A stretch of 64,000 bases of DNA from Sycobia sp. Sy_11 (taxonomy: Eukaryota > Arthropoda > Insecta > Hymenoptera > Epichrysomallidae). Each line of letters begins with the position of its first letter. Position 1 is the first letter of the stretch. The DNA lies in assembly GCA_018907035.1 (NCBI GenBank), contig JACCIC010000271.1, positions 427,001-491,000 of the forward strand, in the 5' to 3' direction. The notes under the pieces were generated by a model. It saw only the letters and a list, made by a program, of their open reading frames with translations, was not told the DNA's origin and ran no database searches. Shown in pieces: positions 53,308 through 64,000 of this stretch. A program made the translations under genes and the position numbers.

Positions 53308-53834
53308 ATGGAGTACACTGTGGACGTGCAAGGCTTCAAAAGCTGTTCGAATGAATTTATCTTGAAAGAAGTTGCCATAATTTCTCTTGAAGATGAAGCG
53401 CCAAGGGTTTATTTGTTTCAAGCACCGAAAAAATGGTGTAGCCTCTCTGAGAAAGAGGCGAGTGAGAATCGCTGGTTAGAACGTCATTATCACGGGCTAC
53501 CATGCAGTTCAGGTGATATACCATATTAAAACATAGAAAAAACAATTAGTAATTATTTAAAAAATGCTCGTACGATCTATGTAAAAAGTCTTCAAAGAAG
53601 AAGATACCTGCAAAAATTTCGGACAATGTTAAAAATATCGAAGACTTAAAGTGTCCTCAATTATAGAAATTACAAGCTTATGAATATAAGTACTGCACTC
53701 ATCATACATTATACTTTAAAACAGTATGTGTAGTACAGAATGCATATCTACTGAAATCTTTGATTCTCGAAAATCATTGTCCACCGCCATCACAAGAAAT
53801 TAATGCAACAGGTTTATTTTCGATGTATAATTAA
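53308..53834 (+). pseudogene. Polinton-element gene X, right copy
   Basis: ATG at 53308 opens MEYTVDVQGFKSCSNEFILK, VYLFQAPKKWCSLSEKE and RHYHGLPCSSGDIPY before a TAA. Two frame changes later the text continues IEKTISNYLKNARTIYVKS, KISDNVKNIEDLKCPQL (TAG) and YKYCTHHTLYFKTVCVVQNA to a terminal stop at 53834. It is the paralogue of 45734-46234 and faces the right end of the element. Confidence 0.7.
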
Positions 53835-54738
53835 TACAAGTAAAATTAAACTTGAGGCATTTATAATCTAGAAAAAGAAAACGAAAAATACTTTTATTAA
53901 TATTGTATTGTTTTCGTAAATAGAGTTTCGTCTGAGGTGTCTATCTTGTGTAGAGAACACTTCTTTCTCTATACCTGCATATGAAATAGAGGAAAAAGAG
54001 ACAAAAAACATTATTATAGAAACGTTCTTCAGCACTACTCAAACTAATTCTAATATATACGAGAGAGGTTCATGGATACGTATACCAACGCGACCGTCAT
54101 AAATGCTGAGAAAACGTAGAAGAATTGTGAATGAAGATACAAGATAAACTGTTTGAGAAATTCACCTTAAAGCTCTCGAGAAAATTTGATCAAAGAATGA
54201 ACCCACAGTATTGACCAAGGCATTGTTGTAAAAATGTATGTGTGTGTCATACAATGTTCTAAGATAAGCTAATGAAATATAAACCTAGTTATTTAAAAAA
54301 AAAAAAAACCCAGGACAAATCCTGAATGTGCTGCTCTGTATTACACTCACTAAAACGCACTTATTGTAGAATTCTCCTATTTAATTAATAAATTTGTAAT
54401 TTTGCAATTCAATAAATTAATTCTAAAAAATTGACGAATATTTTATTTATTTCTTGTCTATTCATTGTCTTATAGTTCTCTCCCTCTCTCTCTTTCTCTG
54501 GCACTCGCATGGGATCGTATTAACTTATTGATCGGAAATATGGGACCATCAACATGCTGACTATTGACTGGCAAATCATTCTCAAGTGCTTATAGCATTA
54601 GGATAGAGAATAGGACTGCATATTCTGTACAATTCCTTAAACTACTTCAATGAAAGTAAATTATAACATAAGAAAAATAATAAGAAAATAAATTTATTAT
54701 GTATAGTCAAAAGGAGACATTGATAATCAGTGAAGAGG
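53835..54738. other. Interval before right TIR, no recognised gene
   Basis: Frame fragments such as RGSWIRIPTRP near 54070 hint at old coding sequence. An A-rich tract at 54297-54308 and a CT-rich block at 54479-54499 are present. No integrase signature (HHCC or DDE) could be recognised. Confidence 0.4.
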
Positions 54739-54956
54739 ATTATAATATAGGAGTAAGTATATACGTCCCCAATTATTGATCTGGAGTATGGGACAAAGTG
54801 TTGACTACTAGGCTAAACCAAGGCAAGGTCAAGTGTACCGGTAGCAAGAGAGAGAGAAAGTTATATAGCTCTCACTTCCTCCAATCTGTTCCATATTAGG
54901 GTGATAGATAGGATCGTCCCACTGTACTCTTCAATGACAAAAAAATCTGCGCGGTG

Positions 54957-54992
<36 letters not shown>

Positions 54993-55184
54993 TATATAGC
55001 GCTAGGGGATGTAGGCGTAGCGTGACGTTAACGCTGTGAGCTAAGAGAGTTCAGGATCACCGGAAGTGATGATGTAGGGACTCGTGACGTGGGGGCTCGT
55101 AACATAGGGGGACATGACGTCACAGCTGCTGAAGTCAGCTCACAATTAGTTCCGGTGATCGAGAACTCTCTTAGCTATACTACT
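54739..55184. repeat. Right terminal inverted repeat of the Polinton-like element
   Basis: The inverse of the left TIR, with one unit only: GTCCCCAATTATTGATCTGG, CAAAGTGTTGACTACTAGGC, CCATATTAGGGTGATAGATA, a GA run (54959-54989), CTAAGAGAGTTCAGGATCACC and the terminal CTCTCTTAGCTATACTACT. TGACGTCA lies at 55115-55122. Confidence 0.9.
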
Positions 55185-55539
55185 TATATTTTTTGGTACG
55201 CTGATGACACATTTGGTAATAACTTTAGATGGAAATTGAATATTTATTTCGGATTTCATAAAAACTTCATCACAATCATGATTTTTTAAGATAATTTCAG
55301 AAAATTAAAAAAAAACAGTCAAAAAAATTAGAAAGCTCATTCAAATACATTTTTTTTTCTATAGAGTTTTTCAATACAAACAATATTTTTGGAGAAAAGG
55401 ACAATTCTGTCTCAGTGTACCTGAATGGTTGACCATATAAACTCGATAAAGGTATTTTCGAATGTATATTTACTCGAGAAATACTTGTAGAAAATAAATC
55501 CATACAAGAAAAAAGTATGCATGTTAATGACATCTACAA

Positions 55540-55775
55540 CTTCAGTCAAAATCTTTTTTGAAAATTGTATTACTTACGGAAATATTTTCGAAGAAAATTC
55601 AACTTTTGCTAAACGGCATTCTGATAATTTTAATAAGAACCTCAAAATGACAAAAATGGACCAATTGAGTATAGTCACTTTTTGAAAGTTTATCCACGAT
55701 TTTTGTTATGTTATCCACATAGGAATTTTGATCATAGCAAGCTTAGTCCGAACATGCACTTTCAAAAATTACATT
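55540..55775 (+). repeat. Dispersed repeat, copy 1
   Basis: It shares GATAATTTTAAT.AG.AACC, TTTTTGGAAGTTCATCCACG, GTTATGTTA(C)TCACATAG and TTATCATAGCAAG-like blocks with 59690-60010, in the same order and orientation, but is clearly diverged. No coding sequence; origin unknown. Confidence 0.6.
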
Positions 55776-56079
55776 AAATTGAATGCATGCGGTGGATATT
55801 TCAAATCTTCAATTAAAAAAATGTATATTGATAAAACGTGAAAAATATACGGCCACGCCCATACTTGATCCAGGATATCCCGGCCACGTTCACTCAGGTG
55901 ACTGTTAGCATCCCGTGCAGAGCATGCATTACTGGCGCGTTCGCACCTTCAGCCCGTGACATCTCATCGTAAAGGACAGTTCGCTATCTCACTTACTCTC
56001 CCTCTCTCTTTTTTCTCCTGCGCACCTGCGTAAATGTCACCGGCCTGCGGCGGGCGTCTTAATATATACGAAGTCAGAA

Positions 56080-56401
56080 AATTAAGTAATGTGAGAAAGT
56101 TTAAAAATTAAGACACATTGTTCTTATCCCCTTCAAAGTAGTCCCCTTCCGCATCTATACAGTTATTCCAGCGAATTGTCCAGTTTTCGTAACAATTCTG
56201 GAACACTTCGTGGGCGACTTCTCCGAGTACCCTCGTTACAGTTTCTTGGATGTCTTCAACGGAGTCAATATGTCGACCTTTGATGCATTCTTCAAATGGG
56301 GGAATAGAAAACAGTCGCAGGGTAACATGTCCGGTGAATAGGGCGGTGTGATAACGTTGCAATGCCTTTATACACCAAAAACTGAAAGACACTAAAAACA
56401 C
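56080..56401 (-). pseudogene. mariner transposase C-terminal relic
   Basis: The minus strand reads LRLFSIPPFEECIKGRHIDS, VEDIQETVTRVLGEV, NCYENWTIRWNNCIDAEGDY and FEGDKN, the C-terminal region of a mariner transposase after the third catalytic aspartate (SPDLAPCDFF is damaged at about 56340). It is followed by a possible terminal repeat with TTAAGTAATGTGAGAAAG at about 56082. Confidence 0.82.
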
Positions 56402-57562
56402 TGTGACAGGAAGAATTATCGTGATAAAGAATCCAAATCAAAATACGAAATATATATATACATCTTATATATGGCTTCTACGAAGAAATATTGTACTTTC
56501 GCGTCGGGTGATAGAGTACAATGACCAGATGTGTCGGGACTTTTACGAGTTATTAACTTATTATTTTTTAAGTTATTATTAACTTTTACGCGGAGTTTTG
56601 TCTTTGGTTTAAGAATACGTCTCGGCACAACTTCTATAGGGGGTTTAATTTTCCGCCGAAGACGAGTGTAAATGGCGCTGGTTTTAATCATTATGTACGT
56701 ATATTTTCAAATATTGAACATTTATGAACTAAAACGGAACAAATATATCAGGAAAACTTTTTTAAAAGTATAATTATTTAAAGGATAGCAAAAAAATTTA
56801 ACTCTTTACAAAGTAAAAAATAACATTAAAAAAATGAGCTTGAATTCAAGAGTGTCAAAATTATACATCAAATTTTTGACTAAAAACAACAATCTTGACT
56901 AAAATAAAGCGATTGATGCAGTGTTCATTTTCAAATTGGGAACTTTTCAAGGGGGCCCACGTTTCATTTTTAGTTAAAAATTTAAAAAATATTTTTGTTA
57001 TTTTTGAATTTAAGTTCATTTTATTTTTTTACTTTTTACTTCAATTTTTGATGTTATTTATTGGATTCTATTAATTAGGCTTGTCTGTAAACACATGTCT
57101 GAATAACTAAACTATTAATGCAGAAACAGCTGAAAAAATTATGAAAATTATCGTTTTTTTAGAAAAACTACTACATAACCAAAGGCAAACTTTTTTTTAA
57201 TTTTTAAAGTTTATCAACAAATTACATGTATATTTACGCAAAAACTTGTTTATGGTTGTTACAGACCAGTAACATGACGTCCAGAGTCGTTACTGTTTTT
57301 TGTTGTAGATCAAATTCAGCCAGCAGACGGCCGCAATTTTATTCTCAAAAACTCAAAAAAATTTTTTTACTTTCCTCATTTATACCTCAACAAGTTTACA
57401 AAGTTTTATAATGTTTGCATTAAAGTTTCTTTGTAAAAAAAATGTTTTTCATGCGTAATTTGTACCCACGTAATGTGAAATTTTATTTATCTTCTTAAGA
57501 TCATAAAAGTAAATTAGATATTTGAATTCTGTAATGAATGCTATAATTTTGAATAATAATCA

Positions 57563-57566
<4 letters not shown>
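56402..57566. other. No firmly recognised gene
   Basis: A 91-codon minus ORF (56691-56416) reads RRKIKPPIEVVPRRILKPKT; it is open but matches nothing I know. The rest is AT-rich, with an AT run at 57567-57610 just after it. Confidence 0.35.
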
Positions 57567-57614
<48 letters not shown>

Positions 57615-57645
57615 CATACATACATGCCTGTATATAATTTTCATG

Positions 57646-57853
57646 GGAGGCCTACGATGGCTCGATCGCTAGAGCGAAGGACTAGTAACTTGGTGATCCG
57701 AGTTCAAATCCCGGTCTCGGCCGATTGACACAAGCACCGCTGTAATAATTTACATGTGCTTTGTTTACAAACACATCGTAGATCTCCGTCGCTGATTAGC
57801 ACCAATATTTGGAAGCATAAATAGAGCGACGTTAAATAACATAAAAAAAAAAA
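57646..57853 (+). mobile_element. tRNA-derived SINE, best preserved copy
   Basis: It starts GGAGGCCTACGATGG, with A-box-like TGGCTCGATCGCTAGAGCG, B-box-like CGAGTTCAAATCCCG, the body TTTACATGTGCTTTG, ACATCGTAGATCTCCG and end AGAGCGACGTTAAATAACAT plus poly(A). The 12-bp duplication ATAATTTTCATG flanks it (57634-57645 and 57854-57865). Confidence 0.92.
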
Positions 57854-57865
57854 ATAATTTTCATG

Positions 57866-58599
57866 TAATGTTTAGTTAAGTACTTAAAAATGCTTAAATA
57901 ATATTTTAAATTGTATTTTCTAGACGTATATATACCCCCTTTCTCTTTTGTTTATATTTTTCTGCGTGGAAAGTCTTGCATATCTCGTCCATAAGCCTCG
58001 ACGAAGGGTTTCCTAGAACGACATGCTTGTACCCGCATGCGCCTCTTTTTTATATATGCTTCTGTGAAAAGTCTGCGGTGGTGCTGTCGGTCGACCAAGG
58101 TCGTCAAAGGCATTAGGAGACGGGGAGGGGGAAGATGACGCGACGGTTGGGAAAGCAAAAGAAAGGGAAGAATGAACGTGCGCGCATTTCACCCACTCTC
58201 TCTACCGATGGAACATAATAGTTTGGTTTTGGAAAAGTCTTTTCCGAGTCGGATAGCGTCTCGACATAACATAAATAAATCATTTTTTCAAAATTTGAAA
58301 ATATTTTTTTGATTTATATATACATTTTGTAGTTTTTACTATTCATTTATTAAATTTAATATTTAAATCTTTGTGCCTTATTTAATAAAATCAAAGAAAT
58401 ATTTATTAGATTTTAGAACGGGCAGGGAATAATCATATAAATCTAATCCAACCTTTGAGAAAACTATTTCATTCTTTCGAGTAAATGGTTTTTTAAAAAA
58501 TTGAATATATTTCTTGTATATATACATATGCAGTATTTACGAATATTTATTTATTTAATGTTATATTTCACGTACATGTAATTCTGTTTAGAAAAAGTC
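57866..58599. other. No recognised gene
   Basis: A GC-richer patch at about 57960-58260 with GGAGACGGGGAGGGGGAAG; the rest is AT-rich. ORF 58158-57952 has no domain. Confidence 0.4.
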
Positions 58600-58811
58600 A
58601 AGAAGTGTTTATTATTTTTAATTGATTTAGTGTAATGTAATAAATATATTTTTTCTATTCAAATAAACCTAATTGTTGGTTTCAAAAACATAGTTTACTC
58701 AAATTTATACAATATTCACTCGTTTGAAATATATATATTTTGTTTCAAATAAATACAATTTAAAGAAATATTTGTTGTATTAAAATAAATACACTTTTTA
58801 ATAAATACACT

Positions 58812-59136
58812 CAGTCCCTGATGAGAAGCCGTAGCGAGCTCGAAACGTTGGAATGAATCTTCAATTAGGTAAGGGACAGTCAGACTGCACTTTACTAACA
58901 AAAAAATTTTTTCAGCTAATATTTTATTTTCAGATTAGTCTACAGGGATGACTGTAAACAAGGACAGTCTGACTGTCATTATAATTTTTAATTTAATTTT
59001 TATTTTTTATTGTTATTTTTATTATTTTTGTGTATCGATGTATTAATGTTAATGCAGATATGTATTGATATTGTTACGTATTATTTTCGATTGATTTGAT
59101 TGAACTGTAAGACCAATGAAAAAATATTTATTAATT
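58812..59136 (+). mobile_element. Solo PLE pLTR with target duplication
   Basis: A free-standing pLTR: hammerhead-like motif at the start, GGGACAGTCAGACTGCAC, GATTAGTCTACAGGG, GGACAGTCTGACTGTCATTA, the TGTATCGATG spacer and the end GAACTGTAAGACCAATGAA. It is flanked on both sides by AAATACACT (58803-58811 and 59137-59145). Confidence 0.88.
58813..58853 (+). ncRNA. Hammerhead-ribozyme-like motif in solo pLTR, copy 6
   Basis: The core CTGATGAG, stem II region and GAAACGTT are kept, but the last stem I base has changed (GGAA in place of GGAC) and the distal AAGTCTT is disrupted, so folding is probably weaker. Confidence 0.6.
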
Positions 59137-59689
59137 AAATACACTTTTACCAATTTGACTCATTTGCATAAAGACTTTTTCAATGTGTAATATAGTGTAA
59201 ATAATATTCTTTAGAAACTTGCACGATATGATAATGTAAGTAGAAAGAAGTAAAATCTATTATATAAAAATATAATACATTTTATTAGATAATTAATTTA
59301 CGTAAACTAGAATTATTTTTGTATTTGTAACGAAAGAAATATTTTTTTGTTTTTTAAATAAATCTAACAGTTTATTTCAAATACACGATTGTTTCAAAAT
59401 TACAAAATAAACGTTCGTTTTAAATATGTATGTTTGTGTTTCAAATAAATCGAATTTGAATAAATATTTGTTGAATTGAAATCAATAAACCTTTACTTTT
59501 ACGAAATTGACTCATTCGCTTTTAAGCTTTTTTTTCAGTGTTTAGTAGAATGTAGATTATGTTATCATATAAAATCATGTTTATATAAAATTACAGTCTT
59601 ATTATTCAGTTTTTCACAGAAAATAATGCAAATTATAAGATTATGACTGTCACCTACATGAATCTGCTTACACAGAAACAGATAATAAC

Positions 59690-60010
59690 GAATTAAATAC
59701 AAATTTTTTTTTTCATTTTTTGAAAAAATTCATTTTTAAAAATTTCAACTTCGTATTCTATTACACTAACAAAAAATTCGAATGTTGAAAATTATAATAT
59801 CCGATAAATTTCAAATGATTTTTTCTAAATGATTTTTGACATGAAAATTAAATTTCCATCAAATGCCACTACGATAATTTTAATCAGCAACCAAAAAAAT
59901 AATCAATGAACCCATTATGATCGTTTTTTGGAAGTTCATCCACGATCGTTGTTATGGTACTCACATAGCAATTTTTATCATAGCAAGATTGCTGCGAGCA
60001 CGCATTTAGA
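59690..60010 (+). repeat. Dispersed repeat, copy 2
   Basis: Partner of 55540-55775; see there. It continues into TTGCTGCGAGCACGCATTTA and ends near ACATCGCAGCGATCTTACAA. Confidence 0.6.
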
Positions 60011-60175
60011 TTTCCGCATGATCGCAGCAGCCTTGGAGCAAGGCTACATTATCAAGAAATCTCCGCCACATTTACATCGCAGCGATCTTACAACAAGCAG
60101 GAACAGTTAAAAAAAATTATAAAACATTAATCGTGAAACCATCAAAATCTATCAAACTGTTAGAAATTTTAATAA

Positions 60176-60179
<4 letters not shown>

Positions 60180-60225
<46 letters not shown>
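60180..60225. repeat. AT microsatellite
   Basis: Pure AT run. Confidence 0.95.
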
Positions 60226-60229
<4 letters not shown>

Positions 60230-60369
60230 ATAAATAAGAAAAAAATATAAATATATTTATTCGTTATTGCAATATAATATATAGATAAATATATAAATTT
60301 AAAAAAATGATGTTTAAAAAATATTTCTTTAAAGCAAATAAATATTTTTCAAACGAAGAATCGAATTTC

Positions 60370-62060
<1,691 letters not shown>

Positions 62061-63200
62061 TTAAACAAAATTTAAAATTCAACTGTGGTATCTGAACTTA
62101 TTAGGCCGTCATTTTCCTAATCTTCAACGATGTAAACGTACACTATATATTATATCGCAATAAATACTAACTATATTTACATATTTTCGCATCATTTTTA
62201 CTGTATTATATATATTATAAGTAATATATTTGTATTATACAAAACGCAATGGAAGTGAATGTTCAAAGTAAACAATCAGCGGTTCAAGCATTAGATATCC
62301 CCATTAGACTGTTAATTAGGGTTATTATTAGGACTTAATCTTAATAAATAGAGATCGTTTAACTGGTTAATAAGTGAGTTACATTTACTATGTTGAGCGA
62401 AGCCAAAACAATTGTTAAACTCTGAACCATGGTTGGTGTACTCTTCAGCGTCAAAAATCTTAATTTTAAAAATTATTTACATAATTAAAAGATACTTTAA
62501 ATTTACTTTATACAAAAGTATAAAATAAGGCAAGTATGGTGTATTAGAAATTCTAATCATTTAAAAGTATTTGTAACGTAAGAAATATTTTTTTGCTTTA
62601 TAAATAAACCTAACCTTTTTTGAAACAGACGATTCTTTCAAAATTACAAAATATTCGTTCGTTTTTAATATAAATATCCGCGCCGAAGACAGTCGTCACG
62701 CCCTCGATCGCACGATCGCACGAGCTTGAAAAACAACATCTGGAATATCGCACGAAACGGTAAGTACCTCGCTTTGGCCACCAGAGGCCCTCGTTTTCAG
62801 TCAAAAATTTTTACTGCAATGTCGCCCATAAGCGTCGGCGATCTCCCTTTATTATCTCTACTTGCAGCAAGCTCGTAGCAATCAAAATTAGTATGGGTAT
62901 GGGATACCATAATGGAGATAGTGAGTGGACTTCCAAAAAGCTACTAAACTCAGTTTACATCTGCGCTATTTGATTCCTATAGATTATGATACATCAAAAG
63001 TAATTATATTTCACAATAAAATTTAAAGACTGAAAATGATAATATATTTAAATAATGTATTTTTTAAAATAACTTGAATCATTCATCAACATAACTATTT
63101 AAAGTATAACAATACTCGCAAATTACTAGTACCGTAATTCTTACATTATATACCGGTAGTTAGTAATTTTCTTGGTTCCGATAGACATTGTCATGCTGTA
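62061..63200. other. Upstream region of the carboxylesterase gene
   Basis: It holds the partial 300-bp repeat at 62570-62660 and a GC-richer block at 62680-62800 that contains CGAAACGGTAAGTACC, a donor-like site on the plus strand, and ATCGCACGATCGCACGA, a short direct repeat. It might be a non-coding first exon; otherwise nothing is recognised. Confidence 0.35.
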
Positions 63201-63203
63201 GTT

Positions 63204-63210
63204 TATAAAA
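63204..63210 (+). promoter_or_regulatory. Candidate TATA box of the carboxylesterase gene
   Basis: TATAAAA lies 44 bp upstream of the ATG. A start of transcription about 30 bp downstream would give a 5' leader of roughly 20 nt. No other evidence. Confidence 0.4.
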
Positions 63211-63253
63211 CTCAAGAGGTTGACTGACAATATCGACAGATTTCTGCAGAACA

Positions 63254-63448
63254 ATGTTTACTTTCAATCAGTGTCTAGTATGTTTAATAGTTGTAATCGT
63301 AGTATCTGCCGATGAGGAGGTTACATTAGACATTAGCCAAGGTACTTTAAAAGGTCTTAAAAGCACAACTGCCCTCAATGGCCATACTTATTATAAATTT
63401 AAAGGAATTCCTTACGCTAAGCCTCCTACCGGATTTTATAAGTTCGAG
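63254..63448 (+). CDS. Type-B carboxylesterase, first coding exon
   Basis: The 65-codon exon begins MFTFNQCLVCLIVVIVVSA, a signal peptide with likely cleavage before DEEV, so the enzyme is secreted. It continues with the start of the esterase fold: VTLDISQGTLKGL, then YYKFKGIPYAKPPTG, the hallmark GIPYA.PP.G of insect carboxylesterases (general ester hydrolysis; juvenile-hormone, pheromone or detoxifying esterases belong here). Donor GAG|GTCAGT closes the exon in phase 0. The Ser-Glu-His triad lies in later exons outside the window. A possible weak second-exon start after CTTTAG at 63785 reads KYDGTLI but stops early, so I do not annotate it. Confidence 0.85.
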
Positions 63449-64000
63449 GTCAGTAAATCTATTAATTTATATAAATAAGCATGCACATACGAACTATTCT
63501 TCAAATTGTGTATAGAATGCTATTAGGTCATATATAACATATAATAAGATAAAGAGTGATAAATATATATCACCGGTTCGAAGAATTGTAAAACTAGTAT
63601 ATTAATTTTATAAAAAGCTAATTTATTATTTATAGGATAATCCTTAACATCTAGTAAGTAATTTTCATTTAGTCATAATGTTGATTATTGATGTATTTTT
63701 TTTCAAGTACTATTCAGAGAAGTAATTACTTATCCAATTTTTCTGACTATTATTTACTTTTATTGACGATTTTTACTACTTTAGTCGTCTAAATACGATG
63801 GAACGTTAATTCAAACATTTTACGCTAAAGATTTCTTAGTTCTTTGAAAACATCATGTAGATTCTGTACATAATTAAAAAATAAAGAGCAATTAAGAGTC
63901 AAACATTTATGAAATGAATTATAATTATTAGTCTCAGCTTTGCAGATAATAATTTATCCGATTAGTTCTACAGTTTAATAATATCTATGTAAAAAATAAT

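Larger units (their letters stand above)
44669..55184. mobile_element. Polinton/Maverick-like viral DNA element, complete but decayed (10.5 kb)
   Basis: Its ends are AGTAGTATAGCTAAGAGAG and the inverse CTCTCTTAGCTATACTACT, flanked by the 6-bp duplication TATATT (44663-44668 and 55185-55190). AG...CT ends with a 6-bp duplication are the Polinton signature. Inside are a protein-primed family B DNA polymerase, a packaging ATPase, a double-jelly-roll capsid protein, a phospholipase-A2-domain protein, a small ORF and two paralogous genes facing the two ends. I find no integrase or protease; they may be lost or too diverged. Every gene has stops, frameshifts or deletions. Confidence 0.88.
58600..59560. 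repeat. Two tandem copies of a ~300-bp repeat, one interrupted by PLE
   Basis: Copy 1 (58600-58811 plus 59146-59230) and copy 2 (about 59270-59560) share AAATAAACCTAA, GTTTCAAATAAAT, AAATATTTGTTG, AAATTGACTCATT.GC and T(T)CAGTGT blocks in order. A partial third copy is at 62570-62660. The PLE pLTR at 58812-59136 interrupts copy 1. Confidence 0.65.

Noticed and set aside
63785..63850. Second carboxylesterase exon after CTTTAG
   Set aside because: A few residues (YDGTLI) resemble the family, but the frame stops soon after and the expected following motif is absent.

Overview
This is an AT-rich, intron-containing animal genome window, most likely from an insect. The element families (mariner, BEL/Pao, Penelope-like, Polinton) and the two host genes, an Xaa-Pro aminopeptidase and a secreted type-B carboxylesterase, all fit an insect; I cannot name the order or species from sequence alone. 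Host coding sequence is sparse and almost everything else is mobile-element debris with CT/GA and AT microsatellites.

Layout. 1-8.9 kb: a decayed BEL/Pao retrotransposon lies between two nearly identical inverted 1.2-kb Penelope-like (PLE) segments. 9-18.5 kb: mariner pseudogenes, a 60-bp minisatellite, a GC-rich island and long microsatellites. 18.5-24 kb: a PLE cluster with a head-to-head inverted RT/endonuclease copy, then a 70-bp minisatellite. 24-27 kb: unassigned remnants and a Mutator-like transposase relic. 27.5-33.7 kb: the N-terminal half of an Xaa-Pro aminopeptidase gene on the minus strand, in at least five coding exons, with a SINE and a TIR-bounded mariner in one intron. 34-38 kb: more PLE pieces and a stray protein-primed DNA polymerase fragment. 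38-44.6 kb: a mariner relic, SINEs, an 82-bp perfect palindrome and a fold-back made of PLE ends. 44669-55184: a complete, decayed Polinton/Maverick-like viral element with AG...CT termini, long inverted repeats and a 6-bp target duplication. 55-63 kb: repeats, a mariner relic, a SINE, a solo PLE terminal repeat and a long inverted repeat. 63.25 kb: first exon of a carboxylesterase leaving the window on the plus strand.

The richest biology is in two systems. The PLE family carries hammerhead-ribozyme-like motifs in its terminal repeats, occurs in several inverted configurations, and has produced a chimeric unit (RT truncated at the catalytic box + CT microsatellite + a 500-bp non-coding segment) found three times. 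The Polinton-like element carries a protein-primed family B DNA polymerase, a packaging ATPase, a double-jelly-roll capsid protein, a phospholipase-A2-domain protein and two outward-facing paralogous genes, but I see no integrase or protease. Every element gene carries frameshifts, stops or deletions, so these are relics.
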